Source: Roseibium porphyridii
GTDB taxonomy: Bacteria; Pseudomonadota; Alphaproteobacteria; Rhizobiales; Stappiaceae
Direction: 5' to 3'
Length of the DNA stretch: 64,000 nucleotides
NCBI RefSeq assembly: GCF_026191725.2
Contig: NZ_CP120863.1
Span: 724,001 to 788,000 of the forward strand
In this document: positions 24,659 to 33,913 of the stretch, piece after piece
Numbering within the stretch: the first letter of the stretch is position 1
How the letters are laid out: the number at the start of each line of letters is the position of its first letter
Program-made: the position numbers and the translations under genes
Notes under the pieces: model-generated
Told to the model about the DNA's origin: nothing
What the model saw: only the letters and a program-made list of their open reading frames with translations
The model's database searches: none

Positions 24659-25450
24659 TCAGGTCCTTTCGGGGTTGTCGCTGACTTCGGGCTGCTCTGT
24701 CGCAATTCGATACCCGGCCGTAATTACTGAGATGCCAAGCACCGTCACGATGATCTGCAGCAACACGTTCAAAATCAGAACCTTGATCTGAATGAGAACA
24801 ACCGGGAGGCTGGCTCCGGCAAGCGCCAGAACATATTGAAGTCCCATGCTCACGAGCAGGAAGGGAAGGGACAAGACGATCAGCGACCAGAGCATGCGCC
24901 AACCCAGGCCGTTTCCAAGTCTGTGTGCATCCATGATACCTATTGGCCGTTCGATCGCGACAGCCGGCAAGACGAGGTTTAGTCGCACCAGATGGGGCAT
25001 GATCCAGAAGAGCAGAAGGCCTGCGGCCAGAAGGGCCCCGACAACTGGCGGCAAAGCCACGCCGAGCAGCGACACCACGATCATGACCGGTATGAGCACA
25101 AGCATTGAGATGAAAAGAAGCTGGATCAGTTTCCAGACAAACTGCAGCTCCAGGGGACCAAGTTTTAGGTGAAACGTCGCCGGTTGTTCGCCTAAAAGAC
25201 CGAACCTGTGCCAGGCGACGGCTATTGAAGCGGACGCTGCCAGGGCAACCACGGCGCTGATCAGGATCAAAAGTATTGCTGTGCCGGACAGATTGCCGAT
25301 TTGAGCTTCACCGGAGATATCGCCGCCAATCATCAGAACGACCAATGACAAGACGAACTGAAGCGCAAACCAGGCACCGCACGTTTTGAAAACCGTTTCG
25401 AGATTGCCGAATACAATAGCGATTGAGTCGGTCAGAAGCCGTTTGAACAT
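24659..25450 (-). CDS. Multi-pass membrane protein, paralogue 2
   Basis: A 263-residue protein with about six hydrophobic helices and the same layout as its downstream neighbour: 'MFKRLLTDSIAIVFGNLETVFKTCGAWFAL', then a loop 'AVAWHRFGLLGEQPATFHLKLGP' and a helix-rich C-terminal half with 'LVRLNLVLPAVAIERPIGIMDAHRLGNG'. The segment 'LPAxAVDxPLTLxES/LPAVAIERPIGIMDA' is shared by both, pointing to a common ancestor. Function is unknown. The two genes are 77 nt apart and probably cotranscribed. Confidence 0.65.
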   Translation of the reverse strand: MFKRLLTDSIAIVFGNLETVFKTCGAWFALQFVLSLVVLMIGGDISGEAQIGNLSGTAILLILISAVVALAASASIAVAWHRFGLLGEQPATFHLKLGPLELQFVWKLIQLLFISMLVLIPVMIVVSLLGVALPPVVGALLAAGLLLFWIMPHLVRLNLVLPAVAIERPIGIMDAHRLGNGLGWRMLWSLIVLSLPFLLVSMGLQYVLALAGASLPVVLIQIKVLILNVLLQIIVTVLGISVITAGYRIATEQPEVSDNPERT

Positions 25451-25665
25451 GCGGTTTCCCTGAAATGAGCTGGAACAAAAGGTCTAAAACTGTCTGCTGG
25501 CGTTGTAATTGTTCACATTGGCGAATGCAACGAACGCTGGCAAGCGCGCAGGCGACGCCGGTGCGAATTGCCCTTTTTCGCCGCAGCCATTAATCCTTCG
25601 CTGGAAAGTCGCGCCAAGATGCCTCATATGGTTGGCAAACGTGAAAGGTCCGATTGGTTTCTGTC

Positions 25666-26925
25666 ATGATTGATGATTTCGCAAACCCGCTGCCCCGCCG
25701 CAATTCCGTCGGCGTGAGCGTTGGTAACGTCATGGTTGGCGGCGGCGCGCCGATTGTGGTGCAATCGATGACCAACACTGATACCGCTGACGCGGATTCA
25801 ACCGTTGCCCAGGTGGCAGCGCTGGCGCGTGCCGGGTCCGAAGTCGTGCGGATTACCGTAGACCGGGCTGAGGCAGCCGCCCAGGTCCCGCGGATCAAGG
25901 AGCGGCTCGAGCGAATTGGTGTAAACGTGCCGCTGGTCGGTGACTTCCACTATATTGGCCATAAGCTGCTCAATGACTATCCGGACTGCGCGGCAGCTCT
26001 GGACAAATACCGCATCAACCCAGGCAATGTCGGTTTCAAGGCAAAGCGGGACACGCAGTTTTCTCAAATCATCGACATCGCACTTAAACATGACAAGCCG
26101 GTGCGGATCGGCGTCAACTGGGGATCGCTTGACCAGGAGCTTTTGACAAAGCTGATGGATGAAAACGCGGAAAGTGAAGCGCCCGTGTCGGCCTCAGCCG
26201 TTATGCGCGAAGCGATTATCCAATCCGGGCTTCTGTCAGCCGAGCGCGCCGAAGCTCTTGGAATGGGGCGGGACAAGATCATTCTTTCGGCAAAGGTCAG
26301 CCAGGTTCAGGATCTGATTGCCGTTTATGCCGATCTGGCACGCCGGTGCGATTACGCCCTGCATCTTGGCCTGACCGAGGCAGGCATGGGCACCAAGGGG
26401 ATTGTCTCCTCCGCCGCGTCGATGGGCATCCTGTTGCAGCAGGGCATTGGCGACACCATTCGGGTCTCGCTGACGCCCGAACCGGGAGGTGACCGCACCA
26501 GGGAAGTGCAGGTCGCGCAGGAGCTTCTGCAGGTCATGGGCTTTCGCGCATTCGTGCCGATTGTCGCTGCATGTCCGGGCTGCGGGCGGACGACATCAAC
26601 CGTGTTCCAGGAACTTGCAGGCGATATTCAAGATCATATTCGTGCTTCCATGCCATCCTGGCGGGAACAATACCCAGGCGTTGAAAATCTCAACGTTGCT
26701 GTCATGGGCTGTATCGTCAACGGCCCGGGCGAATCCAAACATGCAGACATTGGCATATCGCTGCCCGGAACCGGTGAGACACCATCAGCGCCGGTATTTG
26801 TCGACGGCGAGAAAGTCACGACGCTGCGTGGTGAGGGCATCGCTGACGAGTTCAAGCAAATGGTATTGGAATATATTGAAAAACGGTATGGATCCGATCC
26901 TAAATCCAACTCGGATGCCGCTTAA
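25666..26925 (+). CDS. ispG: 4-hydroxy-3-methylbut-2-enyl-diphosphate synthase (flavodoxin)
   Basis: A 419-residue [4Fe-4S] enzyme of the non-mevalonate isoprenoid pathway, converting MEcPP to HMBPP. It has the TIM-barrel opening '[22 protein letters not shown]', '[10 protein letters not shown]'-like strand '[31 protein letters not shown]', and the cluster-binding C-terminal segments '[10 protein letters not shown]' and '[18 protein letters not shown]' (three Cys ligands). A TTG 12 nt upstream (25654) has AAAGG at good spacing and is an equally possible start; ATG gives the usual N-terminus. It reads toward pdxY. Confidence 0.96.
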   Translation: MIDDFANPLPRRNSVGVSVGNVMVGGGAPIVVQSMTNTDTADADSTVAQVAALARAGSEVVRITVDRAEAAAQVPRIKERLERIGVNVPLVGDFHYIGHKLLNDYPDCAAALDKYRINPGNVGFKAKRDTQFSQIIDIALKHDKPVRIGVNWGSLDQELLTKLMDENAESEAPVSASAVMREAIIQSGLLSAERAEALGMGRDKIILSAKVSQVQDLIAVYADLARRCDYALHLGLTEAGMGTKGIVSSAASMGILLQQGIGDTIRVSLTPEPGGDRTREVQVAQELLQVMGFRAFVPIVAACPGCGRTTSTVFQELAGDIQDHIRASMPSWREQYPGVENLNVAVMGCIVNGPGESKHADIGISLPGTGETPSAPVFVDGEKVTTLRGEGIADEFKQMVLEYIEKRYGSDPKSNSDAA

Positions 26926-26984
26926 GGAATCCGGACCTTCTGACATCAGTCGATAGTAGCGCTCTTCCAGGGAACACGCAGATT

Positions 26985-27881
26985 ATGACGCATGGTGACC
27001 CCGAGCCACAGAAAAAGCCGATCCTCATCATCACGTCACAGGTGGTACGCGGGGGGATAAGCGGCAGAGGTTTGAGTTTTGCGCTGGAACGGATCGGACA
27101 CGATGTCTGGTTTCTGCCCACTATACTGCTTCCCTGGCATCCCGGGCATGGCAAAGGAACCCGGATCGTTCCACCAAGCGCCGAGTTCGGATCCATTGCC
27201 GCGGATCTTGCAGGCGCAGACAAGCTCGGTGAAGTCGGGGCGGTGATTTCGGGGTATCTTGGTGAGGCTTCGCAAGCAGAGGCTGTTGCCGATCTGGTGA
27301 AAGCGGTCAAACAAAAGTCGCCGGAAGCGCCTTATTTGTGTGATCCTGTGATGGGCGACCACACGTCCGCCTCAGGAGGTGGTCTTTATGTGCCCGAGGC
27401 GACGGCACATGCGATACGCGACAAGCTTGTTCCACTTGCCGATATCGTAACACCCAACACCTTTGAGCTTGGTTGGCTGACAGATCGCGCTGTCGAAAGC
27501 GAGCTCGACGCATTGGCTGCTGCACGTGTCCTTGGCAACGAGCGGGTTCTCGTCACGTCATCACCGGCAATGCGCCGAAATGCAGTTGCCAATCTGCTGG
27601 CGGGGCCCCGTGGTGCGGTTGCTGCCGAACATGCGGTTATTGCGAATCCGCCGCACGGGACAGGCGATCTGATTGCAGGACTGTTCTTGAGCAACCTGCT
27701 TGAAGGCCTTGATGACGAAGAAGCTCTGAAACGGGCATCCGCCTCGGTGTTTGAGCTCGTCGCGCGAAGTGTCAAGAAAGGTGCTGATGAGTTGCTGTTT
27801 GCCGAAGAGCAGCAATCGGTTGTCCGCGCCATGGCGCTTGTGACTTCAAGGCGGATACTGGAAGCAAAGTCCCGTGTCTGA
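26985..27881 (+). CDS. pdxY: Pyridoxal kinase
   Basis: A 298-residue ribokinase-fold kinase that phosphorylates pyridoxal in the vitamin B6 salvage pathway. It shows 'ITSQVVRGGISGRG' at the substrate site, 'YLCDPVMGDH' in the centre, 'DIVTPNTFELGWLT' and the ATP/anion-hole motif 'PPHGTGDLIAGLFLSNLL', where D of GTGD is the catalytic base. It starts 59 nt after ispG and overlaps the DUF429 gene by 8 nt, so the three are probably one transcript. Confidence 0.92.
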   Translation: MTHGDPEPQKKPILIITSQVVRGGISGRGLSFALERIGHDVWFLPTILLPWHPGHGKGTRIVPPSAEFGSIAADLAGADKLGEVGAVISGYLGEASQAEAVADLVKAVKQKSPEAPYLCDPVMGDHTSASGGGLYVPEATAHAIRDKLVPLADIVTPNTFELGWLTDRAVESELDALAAARVLGNERVLVTSSPAMRRNAVANLLAGPRGAVAAEHAVIANPPHGTGDLIAGLFLSNLLEGLDDEEALKRASASVFELVARSVKKGADELLFAEEQQSVVRAMALVTSRRILEAKSRV

Positions 27882-28611
27882 AGACCGGCAGGATTTTGTT
27901 GCTGGTGTCGACGGCTGCAAGGCCGGCTGGATTGCAGTACTGCGCAACCTGGCAGACCCGGAAGATATTGCTCTGAAGGTGTTCGAAACGTTCGCGGACA
28001 TTCTTCGGCATCAGCCATCCCTTTCGATCATCGCCGTCGATATGCCGATCGGTTTGCCGGACGCGATCGGACCTGGAGGGCGCGGGCCGGAAAAAGCCGC
28101 GCGCCGGCACCTTGGTGACCGCCAGTCGTCGGTCTTTCAGGTTCCGGCCCGTCCCGCGGTTTATGAAGAGGACTATCGTTTGGCCTGCGAGGCTGCGATG
28201 GGGACATCGGAACCTCCCAAGAAGGTTTCCAAGCAATGTTTTTATCTCTTTCCGAAAATGCGGGATATCGATGCAGTCATGACACCGGACCTGGAGGAAC
28301 GGGTGTTTGAGGTGCACCCCGAATTAGCTTTTTGGCGGTTGAATGGCGAACAGGCGATGAGCCTTCCGAAAAAGGTCAAAAGCCGGGCCAACCCGGAGGG
28401 ACTGGATCAACGCCGGGATTTGCTCATGGCACACGGGTTGCCGCAAGACTTTCTGGACCAGAAACCACCACGCGGTTGTGGCAGAGATGACCTTCTGGAT
28501 GCGGCTGCCAATTCTCTGATTGCCGAGCGGATTTCGAAAGGGAAAGCCGAACCCTTTCCGAAGGACTATCGCCGGGATGACCGGGGCTTGCGGATGGCGA
28601 TCTGGGCGTGA
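27874..28611 (+). CDS. DUF429 family protein
   Basis: A 245-residue protein with the DUF429 signature: 'FVAGVDGCKAGWIAVL' at the N-terminus, 'IIAVDMPIGLPD', 'RAARRHLG', 'EVHPELAFW' and 'GRDDLLDAAANSLIAERI'. These acidic positions recur as in RNase H-like nuclease folds, which is the predicted but untested activity of the family. The GTG start at 27874 overlaps the pdxY stop by 8 nt, indicating translational coupling. Confidence 0.85.
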   Translation: MSEDRQDFVAGVDGCKAGWIAVLRNLADPEDIALKVFETFADILRHQPSLSIIAVDMPIGLPDAIGPGGRGPEKAARRHLGDRQSSVFQVPARPAVYEEDYRLACEAAMGTSEPPKKVSKQCFYLFPKMRDIDAVMTPDLEERVFEVHPELAFWRLNGEQAMSLPKKVKSRANPEGLDQRRDLLMAHGLPQDFLDQKPPRGCGRDDLLDAAANSLIAERISKGKAEPFPKDYRRDDRGLRMAIWA

Positions 28612-28649
28612 TGCAAATTGGACGTGTCTCGAGGCTGTTGGCTGAGAGT

Positions 28650-29297
28650 TTAAAGCTGTTCGAGCAGCGCCAGAATATCTATCTTGAGATCGGTCCCCCT
28701 CACGATGCCGCCATGGCAGGGAACGATCATGTTTGGGGTTTCAGCCTTCAACTGCTTTTGAACCCAAGCTGAAAAAACTTTCTTGTCGGCAAGGCCGTAT
28801 TTCGGGAACGTCTTCAGAAAACCAAGTGTTGTTTCAGGAGCTTTCTTTTCCGAGACGCCGCAAAACGCATCGGTGACGATCCACGTCACGCCATCATCAC
28901 CCTGAAGACGGAACCAGACTTCGCCTGTCTTCAGACCATCGGGTTCAAGAATGGTCACATGATCGGGGAGAGCGTTAGCCAGTTCGGTCAAAGAACCGAA
29001 TGTCGTTCCGGTGATTTTTTCAAGTCTCGGCCTGGCCTTGTCGGAGCAAACCGGTTCTGCTTGCGGGAACGCTTCAATGTGCTCAAGAACAGCCTTGTTG
29101 TGATAGTGATTTGGGGCGAGCAGGAAGCGGATCGGGGCTGCTTCTCCGACGACTTTGCTTGTCTTTTCAACGGGACTGTAAAGACATGTGCCGCCGTCCT
29201 TGAGCCCGACGACATTGCATCTGAGGTTGCCGCGCTGGATGGTCCAGCTGCTTTCATGGCCCTCAATTTGGACAAGAGCTGGTGCATGCCGGGTCAT
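28650..29297 (-). CDS. DUF4336 family (metallo-beta-lactamase-like) protein
   Basis: A 215-residue protein that resembles the DUF4336 branch of metallo-beta-lactamase folds: 'IRFLLAPNHYHNKAVLEHIEAFP' has the N-H-x-H pattern, with 'TWIVTDAFCGV' and 'MIVPCHGGIVRG' further on. The usual HxHxDH metal site is reduced, so catalysis is uncertain. The ATG at 29297 has GGAG six nt upstream and overlaps the TetR stop in an ATGA junction, so the two are cotranscribed and probably functionally linked. Confidence 0.75.
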   Translation of the reverse strand: MTRHAPALVQIEGHESSWTIQRGNLRCNVVGLKDGGTCLYSPVEKTSKVVGEAAPIRFLLAPNHYHNKAVLEHIEAFPQAEPVCSDKARPRLEKITGTTFGSLTELANALPDHVTILEPDGLKTGEVWFRLQGDDGVTWIVTDAFCGVSEKKAPETTLGFLKTFPKYGLADKKVFSAWVQKQLKAETPNMIVPCHGGIVRGTDLKIDILALLEQL

Positions 29298-29890
29298 GAC
29301 GTCTCCAGTGATGTCAGCTGTTTGCACAATAGATCGACGAGGTGCCTGCCACCGGTGTTTTTCCCCTCCAGTCGGTTCTGGGCGTGAACACCCATCACCG
29401 CCGATACAAGTCCTTTGGCATAAGTCTTGGCGTCTATCGATGATGAAATTTTTTCGGCATCAATCGCGTTTTGAAGGCATGCCTCGAAGCAATTCTCCAG
29501 TGCGTTCCAATAGTGTCTGGCGGCTTTGTCCAGGTCCGCGCTGCCAACCCGTGCATTCTCGATGCCGGTGTTGACAACGAGGCATCCATGGGGGCTCGAC
29601 GTCATTGAGCCATCGGTGATCAAGGACCGCAGGAAGGCAATAATTTCGGGGACGCCGCCGCCGTCTCTCATGGGCTCCATTGCGATTGAAATTGCCTGTT
29701 CGGAATAAAAATTGAGCGCCGCAAGATAAAGGCCTTCCTTGCCGCCAAACTCACTTCGGAGGGCAAACTGGTTGAGCCCGGTCAGGCGCTCCAGTTCGCG
29801 AACGCCCAGGGCCTGGTAGCCGTGTTGCCAAAATGCGTGTGTGGCACGCTTCACAATTTCTTCGGGATCATAACCTTTGGGTCGGGCCAT
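29294..29890 (-). CDS. TetR/AcrR family transcriptional regulator
   Basis: A 198-residue regulator. The helix-turn-helix occupies residues about 10-55 ('ALGVRELERLTGLNQFALRSEFGGKEGLYLAAL'), a TetR subgroup often seen with stress or xenobiotic genes, with 'SSPHGCLVVNT' further on as in the AcrR-like ligand domain. A near-perfect 22-bp palindrome (29911-29932) lies 20 nt upstream of its start and probably mediates autoregulation of the tetR-DUF4336 pair, and perhaps of queF on the other side. Confidence 0.9.
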   Translation of the reverse strand: MARPKGYDPEEIVKRATHAFWQHGYQALGVRELERLTGLNQFALRSEFGGKEGLYLAALNFYSEQAISIAMEPMRDGGGVPEIIAFLRSLITDGSMTSSPHGCLVVNTGIENARVGSADLDKAARHYWNALENCFEACLQNAIDAEKISSSIDAKTYAKGLVSAVMGVHAQNRLEGKNTGGRHLVDLLCKQLTSLETS

Positions 29891-29910
29891 AATTCAGTTT
29901 CTCTTCGATT

Positions 29911-29932
29911 GTATAGGAATTAATTTCTATAC
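29911..29932. promoter_or_regulatory. TetR-type operator upstream of the tetR-DUF4336 unit
   Basis: GTATAG (29911-29916) and CTATAC (29927-29932) bracket a 10-nt AT-rich centre. Twenty of 22 positions are symmetric. It sits directly upstream of the leftward regulator gene, in the shared region with rightward queF. Confidence 0.55.
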
Positions 29933-30099
29933 GATTGTAGAGAAATGTCAACAGCATGATTGCGCGCGCAAAAATGGGATGTTTCGCAGCATGTCCGTCG
30001 ATGAATTTCTCTTTCAAAGAGAACCTGTTAAAAGGCCGTCCTGCCGCGTTCACACTACCGTTGGCTATTTCAGAGCATCTGAGGGTTTTGGAAAATCGC

Positions 30100-30567
30100 A
30101 TGAGCGACAAGAGCATTTATGAAAATCTCACTCAGCTTGGAACATCCTCTGAGTTGCCGGACAATCCGGAGAAGGCTGTGCTGGAAAAGGTGCCGAACCC
30201 TCAGGCAGGGACCGGCTACATGGTGCGGTTCGTTGCGCCGGAATTTACATCGCTTTGCCCCATCACCGGCGCGCCTGATTTCGCGCATCTGGTGATCGAC
30301 TACGTCCCGAAGGATTTTCTGGTGGAGAGCAAGTCCCTGAAATTGTTTCTGGGCTCATTTCGCAATCACGGTGCTTTTCATGAGGATTGCACGGTCTCCA
30401 TCGCAAAGCGCCTCGTTGACTTGCTCCAGCCTGACTGGCTGAGGATCGGCGGGTACTGGTATCCGCGGGGCGGAATCCCCATTGATGTTTTCTATCAGAC
30501 GGGTCCCGCGCCGGAAGGTGTCTGGATACCGGATCAGGGCGTGCCGTCCTATCGCGGCAGAGGGTGA
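30100..30567 (+). CDS. queF: NADPH-dependent 7-cyano-7-deazaguanine reductase
   Basis: A 155-residue short (unimodular) QueF that reduces preQ0 to preQ1 in queuosine biosynthesis. Motifs: '[27 protein letters not shown]' with the catalytic Cys that forms the thioimide, '[22 protein letters not shown]' with the QueF E(S/H)KSLK signature, and '[11 protein letters not shown]' at the end. The frame is open upstream to 29956, but the ATG at 30100 matches the family N-terminus. I see no preQ1 riboswitch in the leader. Confidence 0.95.
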   Translation: MSDKSIYENLTQLGTSSELPDNPEKAVLEKVPNPQAGTGYMVRFVAPEFTSLCPITGAPDFAHLVIDYVPKDFLVESKSLKLFLGSFRNHGAFHEDCTVSIAKRLVDLLQPDWLRIGGYWYPRGGIPIDVFYQTGPAPEGVWIPDQGVPSYRGRG

Positions 30568-30604
30568 ACCTTCCGGATCAGCAGTCTGTCAGTGGTCAAC
30601 CCGC

Positions 30605-31198
30605 TCAAGGTGTCGGAAGGGTCAGGCCCGGCGCTTTTTCGATTGTCTGCGTGACCACCATCTCGAAATTCGGCGCCTTGGTGTCATAGACCGCCTTGAC
30701 GATAAAGTTATCAGCCCGCCGCACCCAGTAGGTATAGCGGTTTTCAGTGACCATTCCCTGGCTGACGGTGATGTCCGCGGCGACAACATCCAGTGTTTCA
30801 CCGTTCATTTCCTCTTCTGAACAGGCTGCGTTCCGGATTGTTTCAGCGTTTGTCAACTTGTCCGCCCGGGCCTGATCGGCATTGCCGCCAGTGTCCATTT
30901 CCCGGATCTTTTGCCAGCTTTTTCCGTCATCTGCTGACTGGTAAAGAACGTTCTGATATCCAAGCACCCAGGGTCCTGCCGGCTCGGTTGGAACCGTCAG
31001 ATAGTGATCCTCGTTCAGATACAAAAATTCATTTGTTGAAGGTGGAGCACCCTTGAAAGCGTTGATTGCGATCGTCTTTGTGGGAACGCCCTGGTCCAGT
31101 TGAAGATAAAGCTCGGTGAAGCGATCCTGACACGGATCAGCATGGGCAATTTGTCCTGACAGTCCCAGAACAAGTGCAGCGCTCGCAATCGACTTCAT
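30605..31198 (-). CDS. Exported protein of unknown function
   Basis: A 197-residue protein with a signal peptide (residues 1-20, 'GLSGQIAHA') and two Cys in the mature part (early 'DPCQDRF' and 'NAACSEEEM'). It has a mixed alpha/beta look: 'WVLGYQNVLYQSADDGKSWQKIREMDTG' and 'ITVSQGMVTENRYTYWVRRADNFIVKAVYD'. No family is recognised; the end resembles a lipocalin- or LolA-like strand series. GGAG before the ATG at 31198 fixes the start. It lies downstream of a membrane protein on the same strand but a hairpin separates them. Confidence 0.65.
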   Translation of the reverse strand: MKSIASAALVLGLSGQIAHADPCQDRFTELYLQLDQGVPTKTIAINAFKGAPPSTNEFLYLNEDHYLTVPTEPAGPWVLGYQNVLYQSADDGKSWQKIREMDTGGNADQARADKLTNAETIRNAACSEEEMNGETLDVVAADITVSQGMVTENRYTYWVRRADNFIVKAVYDTKAPNFEMVVTQTIEKAPGLTLPTP

Positions 31199-31278
31199 GA
31201 AAATCTCCACCAAAACCTGAAACAGTAGATGATTGTCAGGCATGGAACACGGTTTCAGGTCGCCTGACAATCTTGTTC

Positions 31279-31299
31279 GTCACCAACTTGCGTGGTGAC
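31279..31299 (-). terminator. Hairpin downstream of the 322-residue membrane protein gene
   Basis: GTCACCA (31279-31285) and TGGTGAC (31293-31299) form perfect 7-bp arms with a 7-nt loop. It lies 8 nt past the stop codon of the leftward membrane-protein gene. No T-run is present. Confidence 0.35.
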
Positions 31300-31306
31300 G
31301 TCGGTC

Positions 31307-32275
31307 TTATTCAGCCGGTGCGGTAGCACCGGTGCTGGTCGTGAAGGCCTTTTCCTTGATCTCCTGGAACTTGTCCGACATTTCAGACAGCCGCGCATCC
31401 CATTCGGGGTTCGGTACCTGGCCGTCAGTCACCTTGAAATAGACCTGCATCATCAGCGTGACCGCAAGCGGTTCAAGCACGGCTGCCTTCACCGCCCAGG
31501 CAAAGACAATGGCAAACACCAGCGCGCCAAAACTCCACGAGCCTGGCATCAGGTAAACAATCGCCGCAGCCGGCGCGAGCATCACCAGAAACACCACAAA
31601 GGCGAGGAGGTAAGTGAAGAGCGCGATGAAGGCGGCATTCTTCAACATGGGCTTGTAATTCTGGCCATAAAGCACCAGTGCTTCACGCGCCGAGCCCCAG
31701 GCATTGTCCGAGCGGGTCCGGATCGCATGCGCCAGAATAACTTCATCGACGAAGCCGACCGCGACTTTCAAGAAGGCCCGGAAAAGGGACACCAGTCCGT
31801 TCAGGCCCGGGATCGGCAGAACCGATGCAATGCCTTCGGCAAATCTGCTGATAGACCGGACAACGCCCTTGATCAATTGATCCAGCCCGAACAGGGCGCT
31901 GGATTGGACAAAGCGGTCTTTTACGACGCTCCCGCCATAAGCAACCTGTCCCTGACCGTCCGGCAGCTCCTTGCCGTCCATCAGTTCCACCAGAACTGCG
32001 ATGTGACCGGCCTTTACGGTGTAAAGCAGGTATTCACGCAACAGGTAAATCGCTGTGGCGGTGAGGCCGAAGCCCAGCAAGCCGCCCCAGAAGGCAAAGC
32101 CGGCCTGACTGTCAGGCCCGCCGATCCAGCCAAGCCCATAGCCGACCCCGGCACCAAGGCCGGTCACGAGCACATATGCGGCGGCCATGGCGCCATAAAC
32201 GATCACTCTAAAAATCAGATAAGGCAAAGTTTGCACCATCAGGCCGATGGCGCGTCCGAAATCAAAAACCCACAT
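31307..32275 (-). CDS. Multi-pass membrane protein of unknown function
   Basis: A 322-residue protein with about six hydrophobic helices: helices 1-3 at residues about 10-100, a long polar middle with 'VELMDGKELPDGQGQVAYGGSVVKDRF', and helices at about 225-295. The C-terminal tail is charged ('PEWDARLSEMSDKFQEIKEKAF'). The central 'AHAIRTRSDNAWGSAREALVLYGQNYKPMLKNA' is cytosolic. It recalls archaeal and bacterial membrane proteins with SPFH-like spacing, but I cannot assign a family. Confidence 0.65.
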   Translation of the reverse strand: MWVFDFGRAIGLMVQTLPYLIFRVIVYGAMAAAYVLVTGLGAGVGYGLGWIGGPDSQAGFAFWGGLLGFGLTATAIYLLREYLLYTVKAGHIAVLVELMDGKELPDGQGQVAYGGSVVKDRFVQSSALFGLDQLIKGVVRSISRFAEGIASVLPIPGLNGLVSLFRAFLKVAVGFVDEVILAHAIRTRSDNAWGSAREALVLYGQNYKPMLKNAAFIALFTYLLAFVVFLVMLAPAAAIVYLMPGSWSFGALVFAIVFAWAVKAAVLEPLAVTLMMQVYFKVTDGQVPNPEWDARLSEMSDKFQEIKEKAFTTSTGATAPAE

Positions 32276-32495
32276 TTATCGTCTCCGGTATCCGAATGTT
32301 CGGAAGGCGTTCAATGAGGATTACCTTAGGTCAGTGCTCAGAAGTGTGTTGTGATGACAATCACGGGACAGCCGTTGCAGTCGAGATTGAAATCATTACG
32401 CGTCCGACCCGTAAAAAACCCTGCACGGAAAGCGTTTATCCTTCTCGATCAGGTCGGTGAGGAAGTCAGAAACGTTGGTCAGGCTTGAGGTTTGC

Positions 32496-32885
32496 TCAAT
32501 CGGTCATCCGGCTGAGGTGTTCACCAAATATCAGCGCGTTGCCATCCGGGTCCTTCGTTTCGAATTCACGCATTTCCCAGGGCTGGTCGCCGATGTCCTC
32601 AGTGACGTTGGCTCCGGCCTTTTTCGCCAATTCGTAATAGCCGTCGATGCCATCGACGAAGCAATAAGCCGTCCTCGGGTGAGGCGTGTCGCCTCCCGTC
32701 AGATGGAGCTCAATCTTGTCACGGCCGAGGATGGCATAACGCGTAGGCTCTGCTTCATTGTCGGCCCACTCGAAGCGCACTTCGAACAACAGCTTGTCCC
32801 GGTAATAGGCGACTGCGGTGGCGACATCGCTTACCGGAAAAACCGGCGCGATGAGGGAAAGTTGGGATGAGTTTGGATCTGACAT
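32496..32885 (-). CDS. VOC superfamily (glyoxalase/bleomycin-resistance-like) protein
   Basis: A 129-residue two-repeat VOC fold. 'LIAPVFPVSDVATAVAYYRDKLLFEVRF' is the first beta-alpha-beta repeat, with 'IELHLTGGDTPHPRTAYCFVDGIDGYYELAKKAG' and 'EMREFETKDPDGNALIFGEHL' forming the second. Metal-type ligands are H in 'ELHL' and E in 'FGEHL'. It may bind a xenobiotic or act as a dioxygenase/isomerase; the substrate is unknown. The gene is isolated. Confidence 0.88.
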   Translation of the reverse strand: MSDPNSSQLSLIAPVFPVSDVATAVAYYRDKLLFEVRFEWADNEAEPTRYAILGRDKIELHLTGGDTPHPRTAYCFVDGIDGYYELAKKAGANVTEDIGDQPWEMREFETKDPDGNALIFGEHLSRMTD

Positions 32886-33090
32886 TGAAATCTCCCAGAG
32901 AACGCCGCAGGAACTTAACAGTAGACTGTGAGCCGAAGTTTATCCCTGCTACGAAGCGTCCGATTATCAGGCTGCCAACGGAGATAGAGGTTCCGGAGCA
33001 GTCGTGATCAGGTGTCCCAAAGCAGGTTGGCTTTTTGGAAAATCTCACCTTAAGATAGAATAGCAGGTTAGGGGTTTTGGGGAAAATTCT

Positions 33091-33909
33091 ATGTTCGGCT
33101 CTAGCTTAATCAGGCCGCTCGTCGCTTTTATTACTGCGTTTTCCTGGTCTACTGCAGCGATAAGTACTGAGTATATTTCATGTCCTGCCGATTTCGTGAG
33201 CTTTCACGAGAACTCCGGTTTCGGTGAAGGTGTATACTATAAGTATAAATCGAGACATTCGGACGACGAATGGCGCCCTGCGAGCATTCGCAGGGGGAAC
33301 AGTCTTCTGGTGTCCGAATTTGAAAGCGAAGTTCCGGTCGAGGCGATCTATTACACGACTGGGCCTAAGCGTGAGAATTACTACCTCGTCAAAAGCGGAA
33401 AGCTGTCGGAGACCATTGAATACAGGAAGAGCGCTCTTGTAGGGTATGGTGATAATCTCAAAAGGGCTCTTAGAGCTGATTTCGACAAAAGATTTTCCCG
33501 CCCGCCGTTCAATGCAAATCTTGTCGCGGACGTCGACTTGGACGTTTACCAGGAGGTCCACCTCAGTGCTTTGCCATCCGGATCGTCACTGGTCTCAAGG
33601 GCTCGATACTTGTTCGACAAAAAGAAGGGTTGGCACCTCACCTTCGATGATGGCACCGATACGTTTAGTGATGTTACCAAACGAAGTAACTTTGCGTTCC
33701 CTGGCAACATGAACTTGTCGGGCGACACCTTGAGCCACATACTGGAAGTGGTGATGCAAAGATATGGTGGGCCCGGTAAGGTATGTGTGAGAATATATAG
33801 GACTTTAAGAGCGGATCATGTCGGCCTTTATTTGGCTTTCAATGATATATTTTTAAATTCGACGCCAACGTCGGTGAATTTTACTCTCAAATTTTTTGAA
33901 GAAAACTGA
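33091..33909 (+). CDS. Exported orphan protein in an AT-rich patch
   Basis: A 272-residue protein with a signal peptide (residues 1-26, 'AFSWSTAAIS') and a mature part with few Cys (one near 'ISCPADF', one at 'GKVCVRIY'). No family is recognised. The sequence shows beta-strand-like stretches ('EVHLSALPSGSSLVSRARYLF'). Codon use and composition are AT-richer than the surrounding genes (for example ATA and AGA codons), suggesting later acquisition. It ends 4 nt before the start of an interrupted membrane-protein gene, so both were probably cotranscribed. Confidence 0.6.
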   Translation: MFGSSLIRPLVAFITAFSWSTAAISTEYISCPADFVSFHENSGFGEGVYYKYKSRHSDDEWRPASIRRGNSLLVSEFESEVPVEAIYYTTGPKRENYYLVKSGKLSETIEYRKSALVGYGDNLKRALRADFDKRFSRPPFNANLVADVDLDVYQEVHLSALPSGSSLVSRARYLFDKKKGWHLTFDDGTDTFSDVTKRSNFAFPGNMNLSGDTLSHILEVVMQRYGGPGKVCVRIYRTLRADHVGLYLAFNDIFLNSTPTSVNFTLKFFEEN

Positions 33910-33913
33910 AGAT

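Noticed and set aside
29891..30099. preQ1 riboswitch ahead of queF
   Set aside because: No compact H-type pseudoknot with the C-rich loop and A-rich tail was found; the region is better explained by the TetR operator.
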